A stretch of DNA of 64,000 bases. Origin: Gloeocapsopsis crepidinum LEGE 06123. Its GTDB lineage: Bacteria; Cyanobacteriota; Cyanobacteriia; Cyanobacteriales; Chroococcidiopsidaceae. The translations under genes and the position numbers were made by a program. A model generated the notes under the pieces. That model was not told the DNA's origin. It saw only the letters and a program-made list of their open reading frames with translations, and did not search any database. Below are positions 9,957-19,149 of the stretch, piece by piece; position 1 is the stretch's first letter, and each line of letters starts with the position of its first letter. The stretch spans positions 62,001-126,000 of the forward strand of contig NZ_JADEWN010000001.1 in the NCBI RefSeq assembly GCF_015207655.1, given 5' to 3'.

Positions 9957-11195
9957 TTATGTGAAACTTGTAAAACAGTTTTGGACATTAGAACCGAGCT
10001 TTTGCTGCTCCCAGTGGTGCCACATATCTCTGTAAACAGCACCTACTACAGCACTAGCACTGTAAGGATCGGCAGCTCGAACACAAGCCTCGATGGGATA
10101 ATTTTCTGCATGTCGCAGAACTTGGCGTAGGGCATCTGCCACTGCAACCGGAGTACGTTCTTGACAAATAACTCCACAACTGGCAGGAAGTAGTTTGGAA
10201 ATTTCGCCACAGTCAGTTGTCACGACTGGCTTACCACAGGCAAGTGCCTCAAGCACAACCAAAGGTAAACCTTCGTAAGCACTGCTTAAAACAAAGACAT
10301 TAGCAAGCTGATGTAACTTTGTCAGTTCGTTTTGGACAACTGAACCCAACATTGTTACTCTTCTAGACAACCCAAGTTGCTCAATCTCATGGCGTACATC
10401 GGCAGCCAATTCTCCATCACCGGCAATCAGTAGATGTACATTCAAGTCAGTCAGAGCAGATATAGCTCTGACTAGGAGAAGAGGATCTTTTTGAGGATGC
10501 AAGCGACCAGCAAATAGAATAAATTGGGTATTTGCTGGTAGTTCTAACTTTTGAGTTAGGGCAACTTTTTTTTCTTGTTGTTCTTCTAAAGATAATGGAC
10601 AGAATATTTGGCTATCTACTGTATTTTTGATGAAAGCAACGCGATCGGCAATGGTTGGATATCGCTGTTGATAAAGTTCTACAGATTCAGAGTTACAAGA
10701 GAGAATTTGGTTAAATTGCTTGACTAAAAAACTTTCAAGCTGGTAATACGCTTGCGGAAATCGTCTCCAAAGGATTGCATTTGCATCTTCTTGAGACTGC
10801 ATTTGTTTTTGAATATCATTATGAATAAACAGAGTTTTATTTCCTGACCAATGCAATGCTGCTAAACTTGGTTCAAGACGATGAAAGTGCATAAAGTCAG
10901 AAGCAAAACAACGACCTAGAAGGGCTGCTGTATATTTCAATGTTGTGGGAAATAGGTGTCTGAAATTGTCATTTTGTAGAGTGAAAAGAGGCATAAACTG
11001 TAGCTCTCTACCAGCAAGCTCGGCTGCTTGCCACTTTCCATTAGGTTGGGTTGTATCGTTACTAGTTCCGACGAGCCGAACCTCAAATTCATCTGGCGCA
11101 TACTTGATAAAATTAGTAATGACTGTCTGAATCCCACCAATAGTGGAGTGCCAAGGATTAAACTGATAAAAAATAGTTAAAACAGGTTTACGCAT
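9957..11195 (-). CDS. Family 4 glycosyltransferase
   Basis: A 412-aa GT-B enzyme starting MRKPVLTIFYQFNPWHSTIGG, where the IGG loop is the donor/acceptor loop. The second domain starts FILFAGRLHPQKDPLLLVRA and contains LSSAYEGLPLVVLEALACG (E-x7-E), followed by GKPVVTTDCGEI. It is the first gene of the minus-strand exopolysaccharide run, preceded by about 700 bp with no convincing gene, so a promoter for the locus probably lies just upstream of 11195. It is followed after 10 bp by another GT4. Substrate unknown. Confidence 0.9.
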   Translation of the reverse strand: MRKPVLTIFYQFNPWHSTIGGIQTVITNFIKYAPDEFEVRLVGTSNDTTQPNGKWQAAELAGRELQFMPLFTLQNDNFRHLFPTTLKYTAALLGRCFASDFMHFHRLEPSLAALHWSGNKTLFIHNDIQKQMQSQEDANAILWRRFPQAYYQLESFLVKQFNQILSCNSESVELYQQRYPTIADRVAFIKNTVDSQIFCPLSLEEQQEKKVALTQKLELPANTQFILFAGRLHPQKDPLLLVRAISALTDLNVHLLIAGDGELAADVRHEIEQLGLSRRVTMLGSVVQNELTKLHQLANVFVLSSAYEGLPLVVLEALACGKPVVTTDCGEISKLLPASCGVICQERTPVAVADALRQVLRHAENYPIEACVRAADPYSASAVVGAVYRDMWHHWEQQKLGSNVQNCFTSFT

Positions 11196-11914
11196 GAATA
11201 TAAAGCGTCGATTCTGCTAATTACTTGAATAAAGAGCTTGTTATCGGTGTTAAGGTATCTATTTACAAGTATGCAAACAGCCTATTTGCGATCGCGTTTA
11301 AGAACGTGAATGACTTGATGTACAATTTGTGTCATTTGTTTGTTTTTTTGTTTGACTTTAGTAGTCCTTAAGTACCGATTAGTTTCAGAGGCGCTTTCGC
11401 TTGGGATGTGTTGCAAAAAATGGTAGAACACCTCACTCTGCGCTCTATAAAAGATTCATGGCGAGTTAATGAAACATATACGAAGGTGAGATGTTGCTGG
11501 CAACACGATCGTCTTTATGTTGAGTGCCAAAAGAGGTAAAGGAGTAGCCAAAAGTTCACTCGGCAGAGCTTGCCAAGCAACTCACACTCAGCCACTAAGA
11601 GTTATTAATGTAAATAAGAATGCTGTTTATCCTACCGCTGTTGATAAAGCAAAAAAAGAAGAAATTGTGACTAAAAGTTTTATACTTACGGCAAAGCAAC
11701 CCCTTAAATAAGGTAGTAGAACAAGACCGTCACTTCATTAAAAAAGGAGTTAATTCTAGGTGATTATGCAAAATATTTTATACAGCTATATAAAACTATT
11801 GGTAGTTAGGAAACTACGCAGCTAATATTGCAAAGGATACATCTATTTTTTTACAGTACAGTCCAAATAACTTCTTCCATAAACTTTAAAAAATAACAGT
11901 ATAGCTAGAGTTGC
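11196..11914. other. Intergenic region between the exopolysaccharide locus and the NACHT gene
   Basis: Seven hundred bases between two minus-strand genes. It holds one HIP1 site near 11287 and a plus-strand 64-codon open frame listed separately. No tRNA, strong terminator or repeat was seen. The end near 11195 should carry the promoter of the exopolysaccharide genes, but no clear -35/-10 pair stood out. Confidence 0.4.
11517..11711 (+). CDS. Doubtful 64-aa hypothetical protein
   Basis: An ATG-started frame of 64 residues, basic (many Lys and Arg) and without recognisable motifs, signal or membrane segment. It is the only open frame of note in this gap and lies antiparallel to both neighbours. 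There is no good ribosome-binding site before it. I do not recognise the sequence. It may be chance, and I list it only because nothing else explains the interval. Confidence 0.2.
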   Translation: MLSAKRGKGVAKSSLGRACQATHTQPLRVINVNKNAVYPTAVDKAKKEEIVTKSFILTAKQPLK

Positions 11915-14281
11915 TCAAACAAGCCCCAATTTTAAGTACTTTGATTTGGTACTTTCTAACAATTTTCTACTCTCGCTTGAAGGCAACAACAAAGTTTTTT
12001 CAATCTGTTGTCGCACAGTAGAACTAACTTCACCACTACTCTTTAAGCAATGTAGTAGTAAATGTTGGATAGCATAGTATTGCTGAAGTACTTGTTTTTG
12101 TTGTTCATTAAATTGCCACTGATAACCAACATTGCGATACCAAATTATTTGGGACTTTAATTGATTAACCCAAGTTTGACCATGAGCATTCCACCATTCT
12201 TTTAGTTTGTCGTCATCTTGGTTGAATGTAGATATTTGATTTTTAAGTTCTTGTAGTAGAAGTTGCAATTTAGAGTGACAAATAAGCGCTAAATCATGGG
12301 GAAGGGCAGAATTTAGGGCAAGGATTTGTTCGCAAGAAGGATCGTCGGGTAGAGCTAAAATTAGGGAAAGTGTACGGATCGCAGCTAAATCCAAAGCTAA
12401 CTCAGGAGCGAGATTACTAGCAAGTTTTGTATCAATAGCAAGTGCAAGAGATAAATCACGGGCTAAGGAAAGTTTGCTGCAAAGATCCAATGTCAGATAG
12501 AAAGCACGAATCGCTGCAGGTTTGTAAGGTGCTTCAACTGAAAGAGACTTTTGGTGAACCCAAACCAGAAACTGATGCAATTTTTCATCAGATGCCATTA
12601 GTTCCTCACTATATCGCTGCATTGATTGCATCAAAGCGTCTGTATTTTCCAGCATTTCCACTATCAGTAGAAAAACTTCGCGCCAGCGAGGCTTGCTCAT
12701 GTGGATAGTCAACTTTATGAGGTTCTGATTGAGTTGTTCTGGTTCAAAGCTAGCAACAATGTTTCTTGCTGTTAAATACTCTTGAAATGTGAGATGGGAA
12801 AAAGAGTAAATTCCCTGTGCTTGCTCTACTAGTATTCCATGCTGTGCTAACAGTGACCTTAACACTGCCTCGCTCATCAGTTGTAATTCTTCAAGATCAT
12901 CTGGAATATTTGGTAAGGTGCGCAGATAGTCTTTGATGTAGCGTAAGAGATTACATTGCGTAAAAAAGTAATGTCCTTGTTCAAAGGTGATGATAGCGAT
13001 CTGACTCAACAGTTTGATCTTGTGCAGCAAAGGTAGGTGATAATAGAAACTGCTATCTCGTTTAACCCCCCTCACTTCATCCCAGCGAACTAACAAAACG
13101 TCTAATGCTTGTTTGTATACTTTAGAGCGTTTAGCTGAGAAGTCTAACCCAGCTTGAAACATGGAGCAGATCAAGTGAAGTAAAAGCGGTGTTTTAGCAA
13201 GTTCGCGAATTGGCTGATTTTCTGGTAGCAGAAGTTTCTGTATGAACTGAGTTGCTATAGATTCTTCTTGTCTAAAGCTGTTGTTGGTGTTGACAAACCA
13301 CTTCTGAGTAAAGGCTTCAATTTGTGAAAAGCTAAAATCAGCCATTTCAACATCAGTAAATTCCTCAAACCAGTACTGCTGGGCAGCAATCCGACATGTG
13401 ATTATGAAATGATTTTTGTCGTACTTCTCAGACAACTTGCGAATTTGTTTTTGAACCTCTGCTTTGTCTTCCTCTGGAACTTCATCTAACCCATCCAACA
13501 AAATTAAAGCTTTACCACTATCGAGCAAAGTTTCAACTTGTTGAGCTGAAACATCAATTTTACCTAACTCTTGGCTAATATAGTCCAATAAATTATAGTT
13601 TTGAATTTCGTTAGCATCTTCGGCAAAGTTTTGCAGCCGGATAAAGATAGGAAATCGATTTGCTAGTAATTCACCCTGATTGCATTTGATCGCAATCTGC
13701 CGCAATAGTACAGTCTTTCCAGAGCCAGGTTTACCCAAAATCATCAGCTTAGAAGAGGTTGCAACTGCCTGCATTGCTGAAATTCGTTTCTGGTACGCTT
13801 GACTGCAACTATAGCGATTCAATTTTTCAACATGAAGGCAATGTAACTGTGATGCATCTAACCATCTTTCGTTAGTTTTGTCTAATACATCAGCGCTGAC
13901 ATAGACATCGTTTAGCTCAATTGGTTGAGCAGTATCTAATAAACGTATAACACCACACTGAGTGTGAATCTTGTCGTAACGACGCGATCGCACTGTTTGT
14001 AACAAAGTATCAATATGCGATTGATGTTGTTCCTCTTCGACTACCGATGTATTATCACTTGGCAGAATGGCAACCTCTTGCCAATCTAGATCTAGACGAA
14101 AGCAAATTTCTAGAAAGACCCGTCGCTCAATCGGTTTACCTGTAAAAAACTTCCAAATTGGTTGACGAGTTTCAATGCCTACCTCACACGCTAAATCTTC
14201 TTGCGTCCATCCTGTGCGTTTAAAAGCTCTCTTCGCTTTTTCTATACCTGTTACAGATGCTTGTAGCGATCGCCGTGCCAT
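11915..14281 (-). CDS. NACHT-domain STAND NTPase with N-terminal helix-turn-helix
   Basis: A 788-aa protein. Residues 8-75 form an XRE-like helix-turn-helix region (GWTQEDLACEVGIETRQPIW, then FFTGKPIERRVFLEICFRL). A NACHT ATPase follows, with Walker A GKPGSGKT at 183-190 and Walker B ALILLDGLDEVPEED at about 258-272, and then a winged-helix/helical region (FSHLTFQEYLTARNI near 500). The C-terminal 200 residues are leucine-rich with degenerate repeats of the LALDLA kind, common in cyanobacterial NACHT proteins and possibly the sensor. STAND NTPases couple ligand sensing to oligomerisation, and some bacterial NACHT proteins are anti-phage sensors. No effector nuclease or protease domain is visible, so the output could be DNA binding through the HTH. 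It is isolated, with no operon partners. Confidence 0.88.
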   Translation of the reverse strand: MARRSLQASVTGIEKAKRAFKRTGWTQEDLACEVGIETRQPIWKFFTGKPIERRVFLEICFRLDLDWQEVAILPSDNTSVVEEEQHQSHIDTLLQTVRSRRYDKIHTQCGVIRLLDTAQPIELNDVYVSADVLDKTNERWLDASQLHCLHVEKLNRYSCSQAYQKRISAMQAVATSSKLMILGKPGSGKTVLLRQIAIKCNQGELLANRFPIFIRLQNFAEDANEIQNYNLLDYISQELGKIDVSAQQVETLLDSGKALILLDGLDEVPEEDKAEVQKQIRKLSEKYDKNHFIITCRIAAQQYWFEEFTDVEMADFSFSQIEAFTQKWFVNTNNSFRQEESIATQFIQKLLLPENQPIRELAKTPLLLHLICSMFQAGLDFSAKRSKVYKQALDVLLVRWDEVRGVKRDSSFYYHLPLLHKIKLLSQIAIITFEQGHYFFTQCNLLRYIKDYLRTLPNIPDDLEELQLMSEAVLRSLLAQHGILVEQAQGIYSFSHLTFQEYLTARNIVASFEPEQLNQNLIKLTIHMSKPRWREVFLLIVEMLENTDALMQSMQRYSEELMASDEKLHQFLVWVHQKSLSVEAPYKPAAIRAFYLTLDLCSKLSLARDLSLALAIDTKLASNLAPELALDLAAIRTLSLILALPDDPSCEQILALNSALPHDLALICHSKLQLLLQELKNQISTFNQDDDKLKEWWNAHGQTWVNQLKSQIIWYRNVGYQWQFNEQQKQVLQQYYAIQHLLLHCLKSSGEVSSTVRQQIEKTLLLPSSESRKLLESTKSKYLKLGLV

Positions 14282-16148
14282 ATGCTATTCAAGTAGTTTA
14301 TTTCAAAAAAGGTTATAAAAAACTAATGTGCCTAATATCGCTTGCAAATACTGTTTATGTTTAATCGAGCGCAATGCAACTTGACCTTTGGTAGTTGACC
14401 AATCAAGTTATTAGGTGAAATTTAGGCTGCACGATTGTTTTGCAAAGTCTTAATCTAAGTAAAAGCAGCCTAGTTAAGATTTTCGTGCTTTGTAAACAAC
14501 CTATAGAATAACTATTCCTTTTGTGAGTTGAGATACACAACTTCTACTGCAGAATTTTGTAGCGATTCAACGATATACTGGTTCACTTCTCACTTAGACA
14601 AAGAACACTGCTGGAATTGCGCTACTATTGGATGTCCTCGAATTAAGTCAGATTGACGACGAGACAATTAACATTCGTCTAGCTTGTGCTGAGTTGGTAC
14701 AGGTAACTTTGTGAATCCATATTCAAACATATTTTTTCTTATACAAGCTGGTAACACTTCATCCTGCCTGACACTCAATTAAATTGCAGGCACATGATCA
14801 AACGTAGACGTTTAGCAATGATTCAGATAGGCTGTGCTTGAAGAATAAACAACATTTGATCTGTTAACGTCACTTCAATAGTTGCAGGTGGCTAAAGTTT
14901 ACTATTTGTTATCTAAAATTACAAAAATAATCTCAATCTTGTACTATGTGGATTATTTATTCATGATTTGCAATTAAAAACATAATTTTCCCTATTGAAA
15001 ATCTGCGAGTAGTATGTTAAACGACGTTACCTGATAACTTTATCGGTTTTAACTCGATTTGGCTAGCAGAATAGATCAGAACAAAGTTTTGCAAAAATCA
15101 TGTGCAAGTCGGATTAAATTTAATGAGAGTTTTAATATTATATTGGTAGTATAATGTGCGTATTTTCAGCATAAGATCAATTAAATATCCACATAATAGC
15201 TATCTAGGAGGTTTCATATCTTACTTAGCTGGCTTAAGAGTATTCATTTCTCAAGGTCGAATGACCTTGCATCGTGATAGAGTCATATCAAAATTTTGTA
15301 GCTATTGAAACAAGTCTGCTTCAAAATTCAGCGAGTACACATCAAATCATTACAGGTACTCACTTTTAGGAATTTAGTTATTTTTTAAGTCTAGATACAA
15401 TAGCTCGAACAAAGCTTACTTCTGTCTTGCACTACCCACTTTAAATAAAGCATTATAGGTTAATGTATTCGATATATTAACTTAACTATCTCTTTTTTGT
15501 TGGAATAACTGTTTTATTATTGCTTCTTTGTATTGTGAATTTTGTTTTAAAGCTCAGTGGTCTTGCTGAAGAGAAACAAGAAAAATAATAAGGAGGTATG
15601 TTGCTAACAAAAATGGATTTTAAGGTGAATAAGATAGAGCTTTTATCCTGCTTTGAAAACTCTATTATTTTTCTATAAAAAAATTGATAAACAGTTTTTA
15701 TGCTCGCAATAAAATTATAATTTTAACACAAAATAAAATTGCTATAGACTGAAAGTAGCTTTAAGCTTATTTTTTAGGAAAAAACGCATTTCTAATCTGC
15801 ATAATCATAATTTTGTTGTATTTATTCGTGTTACAGTCTTTGTTAAGATGTTTTCAACGCAAAATACGTTAAGCTAGTTATATTAATACTTATTAAATAG
15901 CAATATTAAAGTTAAGGTTCTAGCAAACATTAATACTTTAAATCATTTGTTAATCTTTAATGATTCGAATTAGACTATATTTACTGCGATCGCCTACTAC
16001 AAAATTAAAACAATTTGCTTTTAGCAATTGCAAGCATGATTAGTTGGGAGTAGACCACTTATACTAATTTAAATACAGAAGTATTAGTAGTGTATCTAGC
16101 TTAATAAATAGTCTGAGCTAGGATTACCACAATCGCGATCAAAACTTT
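14282..16148. other. Long gene-free interval, 1.87 kb
   Basis: No open frame of 60 or more codons is present and stops are dense in all frames. Composition is AT-rich and nearly free of HIP1 (one site near 15988). Three local signals stand out: the perfect hairpin at 15252-15269, AGGAGGT at 15206-15212 not followed by a start codon, and AAGGAGGT at 15590-15597 directly against an ATG that opens only 26 codons. None of these makes a gene I can name. The interval lies upstream of the NACHT gene and downstream of the PP2C gene. Confidence 0.5.
15252..15269. repeat. Perfect 7-bp hairpin with GAAT loop
   Basis: CAAGGTC (15252-15258) and GACCTTG (15263-15269) are exact reverse complements around a four-base loop GAAT. 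No T-run follows on either strand, so it is not a classical terminator. It could be a structure within an unannotated transcript or a protein site. It lies in the gene-free interval 40 bases after an AGGAGGT sequence. Confidence 0.4.
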
Positions 16149-16871
16149 CTACTCTAGGGCTATCAGTACTACAGTGATATTGTCTTTTCCACCGCTTGCT
16201 AAAGCAGCTTCTAGCAAGGCTGCAGACGCTTTTTCTATAGCAGGATGAGATTGAAGTTGAAAAGCAATGTGTTCGTCAGAGAGTTCTTCTGTGAGTCCAT
16301 CAGAGCAGAGTAGCAGGCGATCGCCTAGTCGGACGTTAATTGTTTGAATATCAATTAGATCTAGCTCTTCTCGACCCAAGCAGCGTGAAAGAATATGTCT
16401 CCAAGGATGATTGCGGGCTTCTTGTTTAGAGATATCACCTTGGTGTAAAGCCATGTTGATCCAGGTGTGATCTGTGGTTACTTGTTGTAATGCCGCTTCT
16501 CGAAACAGGTATAAGCGTGAGTCACCAACATGTGCGATCGCAGGCTGTTGTTCTCGAAAAACTATAGTGACTGCGGTTGTTCCCATATCACTACATTGTG
16601 GCTGCAGCTTTTGTTCGCGGACAATTGCTAGATTAGCTTGCTTGAAAGCATTTTCTAATAAAACTTTAGTTTCCAGATCGCTCTGCCAATGCTGCAGGAG
16701 ATAATCTCGAATGATTTGAGTAGCAATTCGACTCGCTTCTTCACCACCTGTATGACCGCCCATACCATCAGCGACAATAAAAAATCGCCCTTCCGGATCA
16801 ATGTAATAAGCATCCTGATTCGAGAAGCGTACCAACCCTGGATTGCTAAGACCCGTGAAGCGCAGTTTCAT
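16149..16871 (-). CDS. PP2C-type serine/threonine protein phosphatase
   Basis: A 240-aa PPM/PP2C phosphatase of the bacterial Stp1 length. All metal-site motifs are present: SNQDAYYIDPEGRFFIVADG with GMGGH directly after, GTTAVTIVF, AHVGDSRLYLF, LLLCSDGLTEELSD and GGKDNITVVL. These aspartates coordinate the Mn/Mg pair that hydrolyses phosphoserine and phosphothreonine. It begins 14 bp after the stop of the ABC1 kinase gene on the same strand, so the two are probably co-transcribed and could act on related targets. No membrane segment or regulatory domain is fused, so it is a cytosolic catalytic unit. Partner kinases are not in the window. Confidence 0.93.
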   Translation of the reverse strand: MKLRFTGLSNPGLVRFSNQDAYYIDPEGRFFIVADGMGGHTGGEEASRIATQIIRDYLLQHWQSDLETKVLLENAFKQANLAIVREQKLQPQCSDMGTTAVTIVFREQQPAIAHVGDSRLYLFREAALQQVTTDHTWINMALHQGDISKQEARNHPWRHILSRCLGREELDLIDIQTINVRLGDRLLLCSDGLTEELSDEHIAFQLQSHPAIEKASAALLEAALASGGKDNITVVLIALE

Positions 16872-16885
16872 AGTTGCCTAAAAAA

Positions 16886-18622
16886 TTAATACATGCGGTC
16901 GTATCGGTCAAGGCGGATGAGCAGTCGCACAAGCGCTACCCCTACAGCTACAGCGATTGCTGCCGCAATTATTGCCAACCATATATAATGATTGACGAAT
17001 AATAACGTAGCGGATAGAGTAAAAGCACTGATAATTATTGCGTAGTTTGTTCCTAATTGCAGGTTACTTTGACGACGTAGTAGCCGCTCAGTTTCAATCG
17101 AACGAACGCGCACGCGAATATCACCTCGCTCTAGCTTTTCTAGTGTATCTTCTAAACGTCGTGGCAGACCAAAGGCAGTGCTACCTACCTGTGCTGCTTG
17201 GCGACTTAGTTCATTTAAAAAGCTATTACCATCAACACCATTGCCGTTAGTCATAAGATCCATCGCAAAAGGTTTAGCAACTTCCATAAAATTAAACTCT
17301 GGATCTAAGCCCTTACCAACACCTTCTAAAGTTGAAAATGCTCGCATCACAAAGGTAAACGTTGCTGGAAAGCGAAAGGGCTGATCGTAGGCGATTTCGT
17401 ACAAATCGTCACTAATTGCTGCCACTGATTGATTCTCAAATGGCTTATCCATAAAGTGATCGAGCATATACTGAACTGAGCGCCGTACTGGTCCCATATC
17501 ATCGGTGGGTGCCAACGCTCCTAATGCTACTAAAGAATCTACGACTTGTTGAGCATCTTTCTGAGCAATACCAAACAACGTCTTCATGAGTTGTTCTCGG
17601 ATGCCAGTTTTGATCTGCCCCATCATGCCAAAGTCATAAAATATTAACGATCCCTCTGGACTAACAGCAATGTTACCTGGATGGGGATCGGCATGAAAGA
17701 AACCATCATTAAGTAGCTGTTGTAAGTAAGCCTCTGCACCTTGACGTGCAATTAATTTTCTATCGATTCCCGCAGCTTCTAGTGCTTCATAATGACTAAT
17801 TTTAATTCCTGGAACATATTCCAAAGTCAGTACTCTGGAAGATGTATAGCGCCAGTAAACTCTGGGAACTTTCACCCAATCGTAAGCTCGAAAATTGCGA
17901 CGAAAAGTATCCGCGTTTCGTCCTTCGTTGATGTATTCAATTTCTTCCCACAAAATACGGCAGCACTCTTCATAAATTCCAATCCAATCGCGACCGCGTC
18001 CCCACTTAGGATGGTTTTGGAAATACTGCGTAATTCCTCGGAGAATTTTTAAATCGATTTCAAATAGCTTACGCAATCCAGGTCGTTGTACTTTGGCTAC
18101 GACAATTTCGCCTGAATGCAATTGTGCTTTATGCACTTGACCTAAGCTAGCTGCTGCAATAGGAATTGGTTCAAAGCTTTTAAATAGTTCAGGGATTTTC
18201 TTGCCCAGTTCTTGCTCAATAATTGTCTCTACCTGCGCGTAGCCAAAAGCAGGGACTTTATCTTGTAACTTGGCAAGTTCCTCAACGTATTCACTAGGAA
18301 ATAAATCTGCACGCGTCGAAAACAGCTGTCCTACTTTAATAAAAGTTGGTCCTAAATCCAACAATTTATTACGAATCCAGATAGCTTGTCGTTTGCGTCT
18401 TGCACTGCGCTTAGCTTCAGTAACTCCACCTGAGTAGCTCCATGACTTGTTGTTGTACCAAAAACCAGTAAGCAATCGAATCACAAACAGCCAGATGTCT
18501 ACAAAACGGCGTTTGCTAGAGTAATTTTCCCGATTCCAACGGTAAGACTTTTCTCTGTAGCCCGTTTCCAAGTCATTAGTGTACCGTAGAGTTTTCACGG
18601 AGTCAGCAGGAAGAACAGACAC
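16886..18622 (-). CDS. ABC1/UbiB-family atypical protein kinase
   Basis: A 578-aa protein. The family-defining KxGQ motif is in FIKVGQLFSTRADLFP, the A-rich loop is in AAASLGQVHKAQL, the catalytic segment is HADPHPGNI and the metal-binding DFG is in IFYDFGMMGQ. The C-terminus has two adjacent hydrophobic helices (about 525-570), as in plastid and cyanobacterial members that sit in membranes or plastoglobule-like bodies. The family supports quinone and prenyl-lipid metabolism, and cyanobacterial members affect plastoquinone and tocopherol. It lies directly upstream of the PP2C gene. A strict role in ubiquinone synthesis is not expected, because cyanobacteria make plastoquinone. Confidence 0.92.
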   Translation of the reverse strand: MSVLPADSVKTLRYTNDLETGYREKSYRWNRENYSSKRRFVDIWLFVIRLLTGFWYNNKSWSYSGGVTEAKRSARRKRQAIWIRNKLLDLGPTFIKVGQLFSTRADLFPSEYVEELAKLQDKVPAFGYAQVETIIEQELGKKIPELFKSFEPIPIAAASLGQVHKAQLHSGEIVVAKVQRPGLRKLFEIDLKILRGITQYFQNHPKWGRGRDWIGIYEECCRILWEEIEYINEGRNADTFRRNFRAYDWVKVPRVYWRYTSSRVLTLEYVPGIKISHYEALEAAGIDRKLIARQGAEAYLQQLLNDGFFHADPHPGNIAVSPEGSLIFYDFGMMGQIKTGIREQLMKTLFGIAQKDAQQVVDSLVALGALAPTDDMGPVRRSVQYMLDHFMDKPFENQSVAAISDDLYEIAYDQPFRFPATFTFVMRAFSTLEGVGKGLDPEFNFMEVAKPFAMDLMTNGNGVDGNSFLNELSRQAAQVGSTAFGLPRRLEDTLEKLERGDIRVRVRSIETERLLRRQSNLQLGTNYAIIISAFTLSATLLFVNHYIWLAIIAAAIAVAVGVALVRLLIRLDRYDRMY

Positions 18623-18716
18623 TCAACGTTCCTAAGTTTGTTTTGTAAAGATTTGGTCAGAATAACTATTTATTATCAGTAGTAGAAAATTGTCAGTTAC
18701 ACATCTACCCTGATGT

Positions 18717-19052
18717 TTAGTTATTTGTACCAGAGCTACTGCGATAACGCTGTATTTCTGTACGTAATAAAGCAATTTCTGCACGGAGATCGTCAATCAT
18801 TGCCTGTGTGTCTACAGGCTGTGTATCTGGTGTAAAAATTGTCGTTGAAGTTCTACCTCTAGTAGTAACTTCCATTTCTCGGTTAGCCCGTTCCATGACT
18901 TCCTCAGAAAACTGGCGCATCCGTTCTCTCAGTTCAGCATCAAGTTTACCCAACTCGCTCAACGTGTCTGTTAGGGTATTTTCTAACTGTTCGTTGAATA
19001 TTTCAGCAACAGCTCTACCCACAAAAAAAGCTTGTACCAAAGGATTACTCAT
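18717..19052 (-). CDS. Conserved small cyanobacterial protein (DUF6825-like)
   Basis: A 111-aa soluble protein starting MSNPLVQAFFVGRAVAEI. A central amphipathic helical region follows, then a linker with TTRGRTSTTIFTPDTQPVD and a C-terminal coiled coil (MIDDLRAEIALLRTEIQRY). An upstream in-frame ATG at 19232 would overlap the preceding gene by 83 bp and add a tail that does not look coding, so the ATG at 19052 is the start. I recall similar short proteins as conserved and uncharacterised in cyanobacteria. No enzymatic motif is present. It sits between the DHH-CBS-nucleotidyltransferase gene and the ABC1 kinase gene, all in one direction. Confidence 0.75.
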   Translation of the reverse strand: MSNPLVQAFFVGRAVAEIFNEQLENTLTDTLSELGKLDAELRERMRQFSEEVMERANREMEVTTRGRTSTTIFTPDTQPVDTQAMIDDLRAEIALLRTEIQRYRSSSGTNN

Positions 19053-19149
19053 AAATATTTTTTTACACACATCCGCAAAAATTATAACTTGCCTGTCTGC
19101 TCTACTGCTGCGGCTAGTGTCGGGAGCTTGAGATTTTTGTTGAAGTAAT

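Noticed and set aside
15598-15678. 26-codon frame directly after AAGGAGGT
   Set aside because: Spacing between the AGGAGG and the ATG is near zero, too short for initiation there. The next ATG is too far and the peptide has no features.
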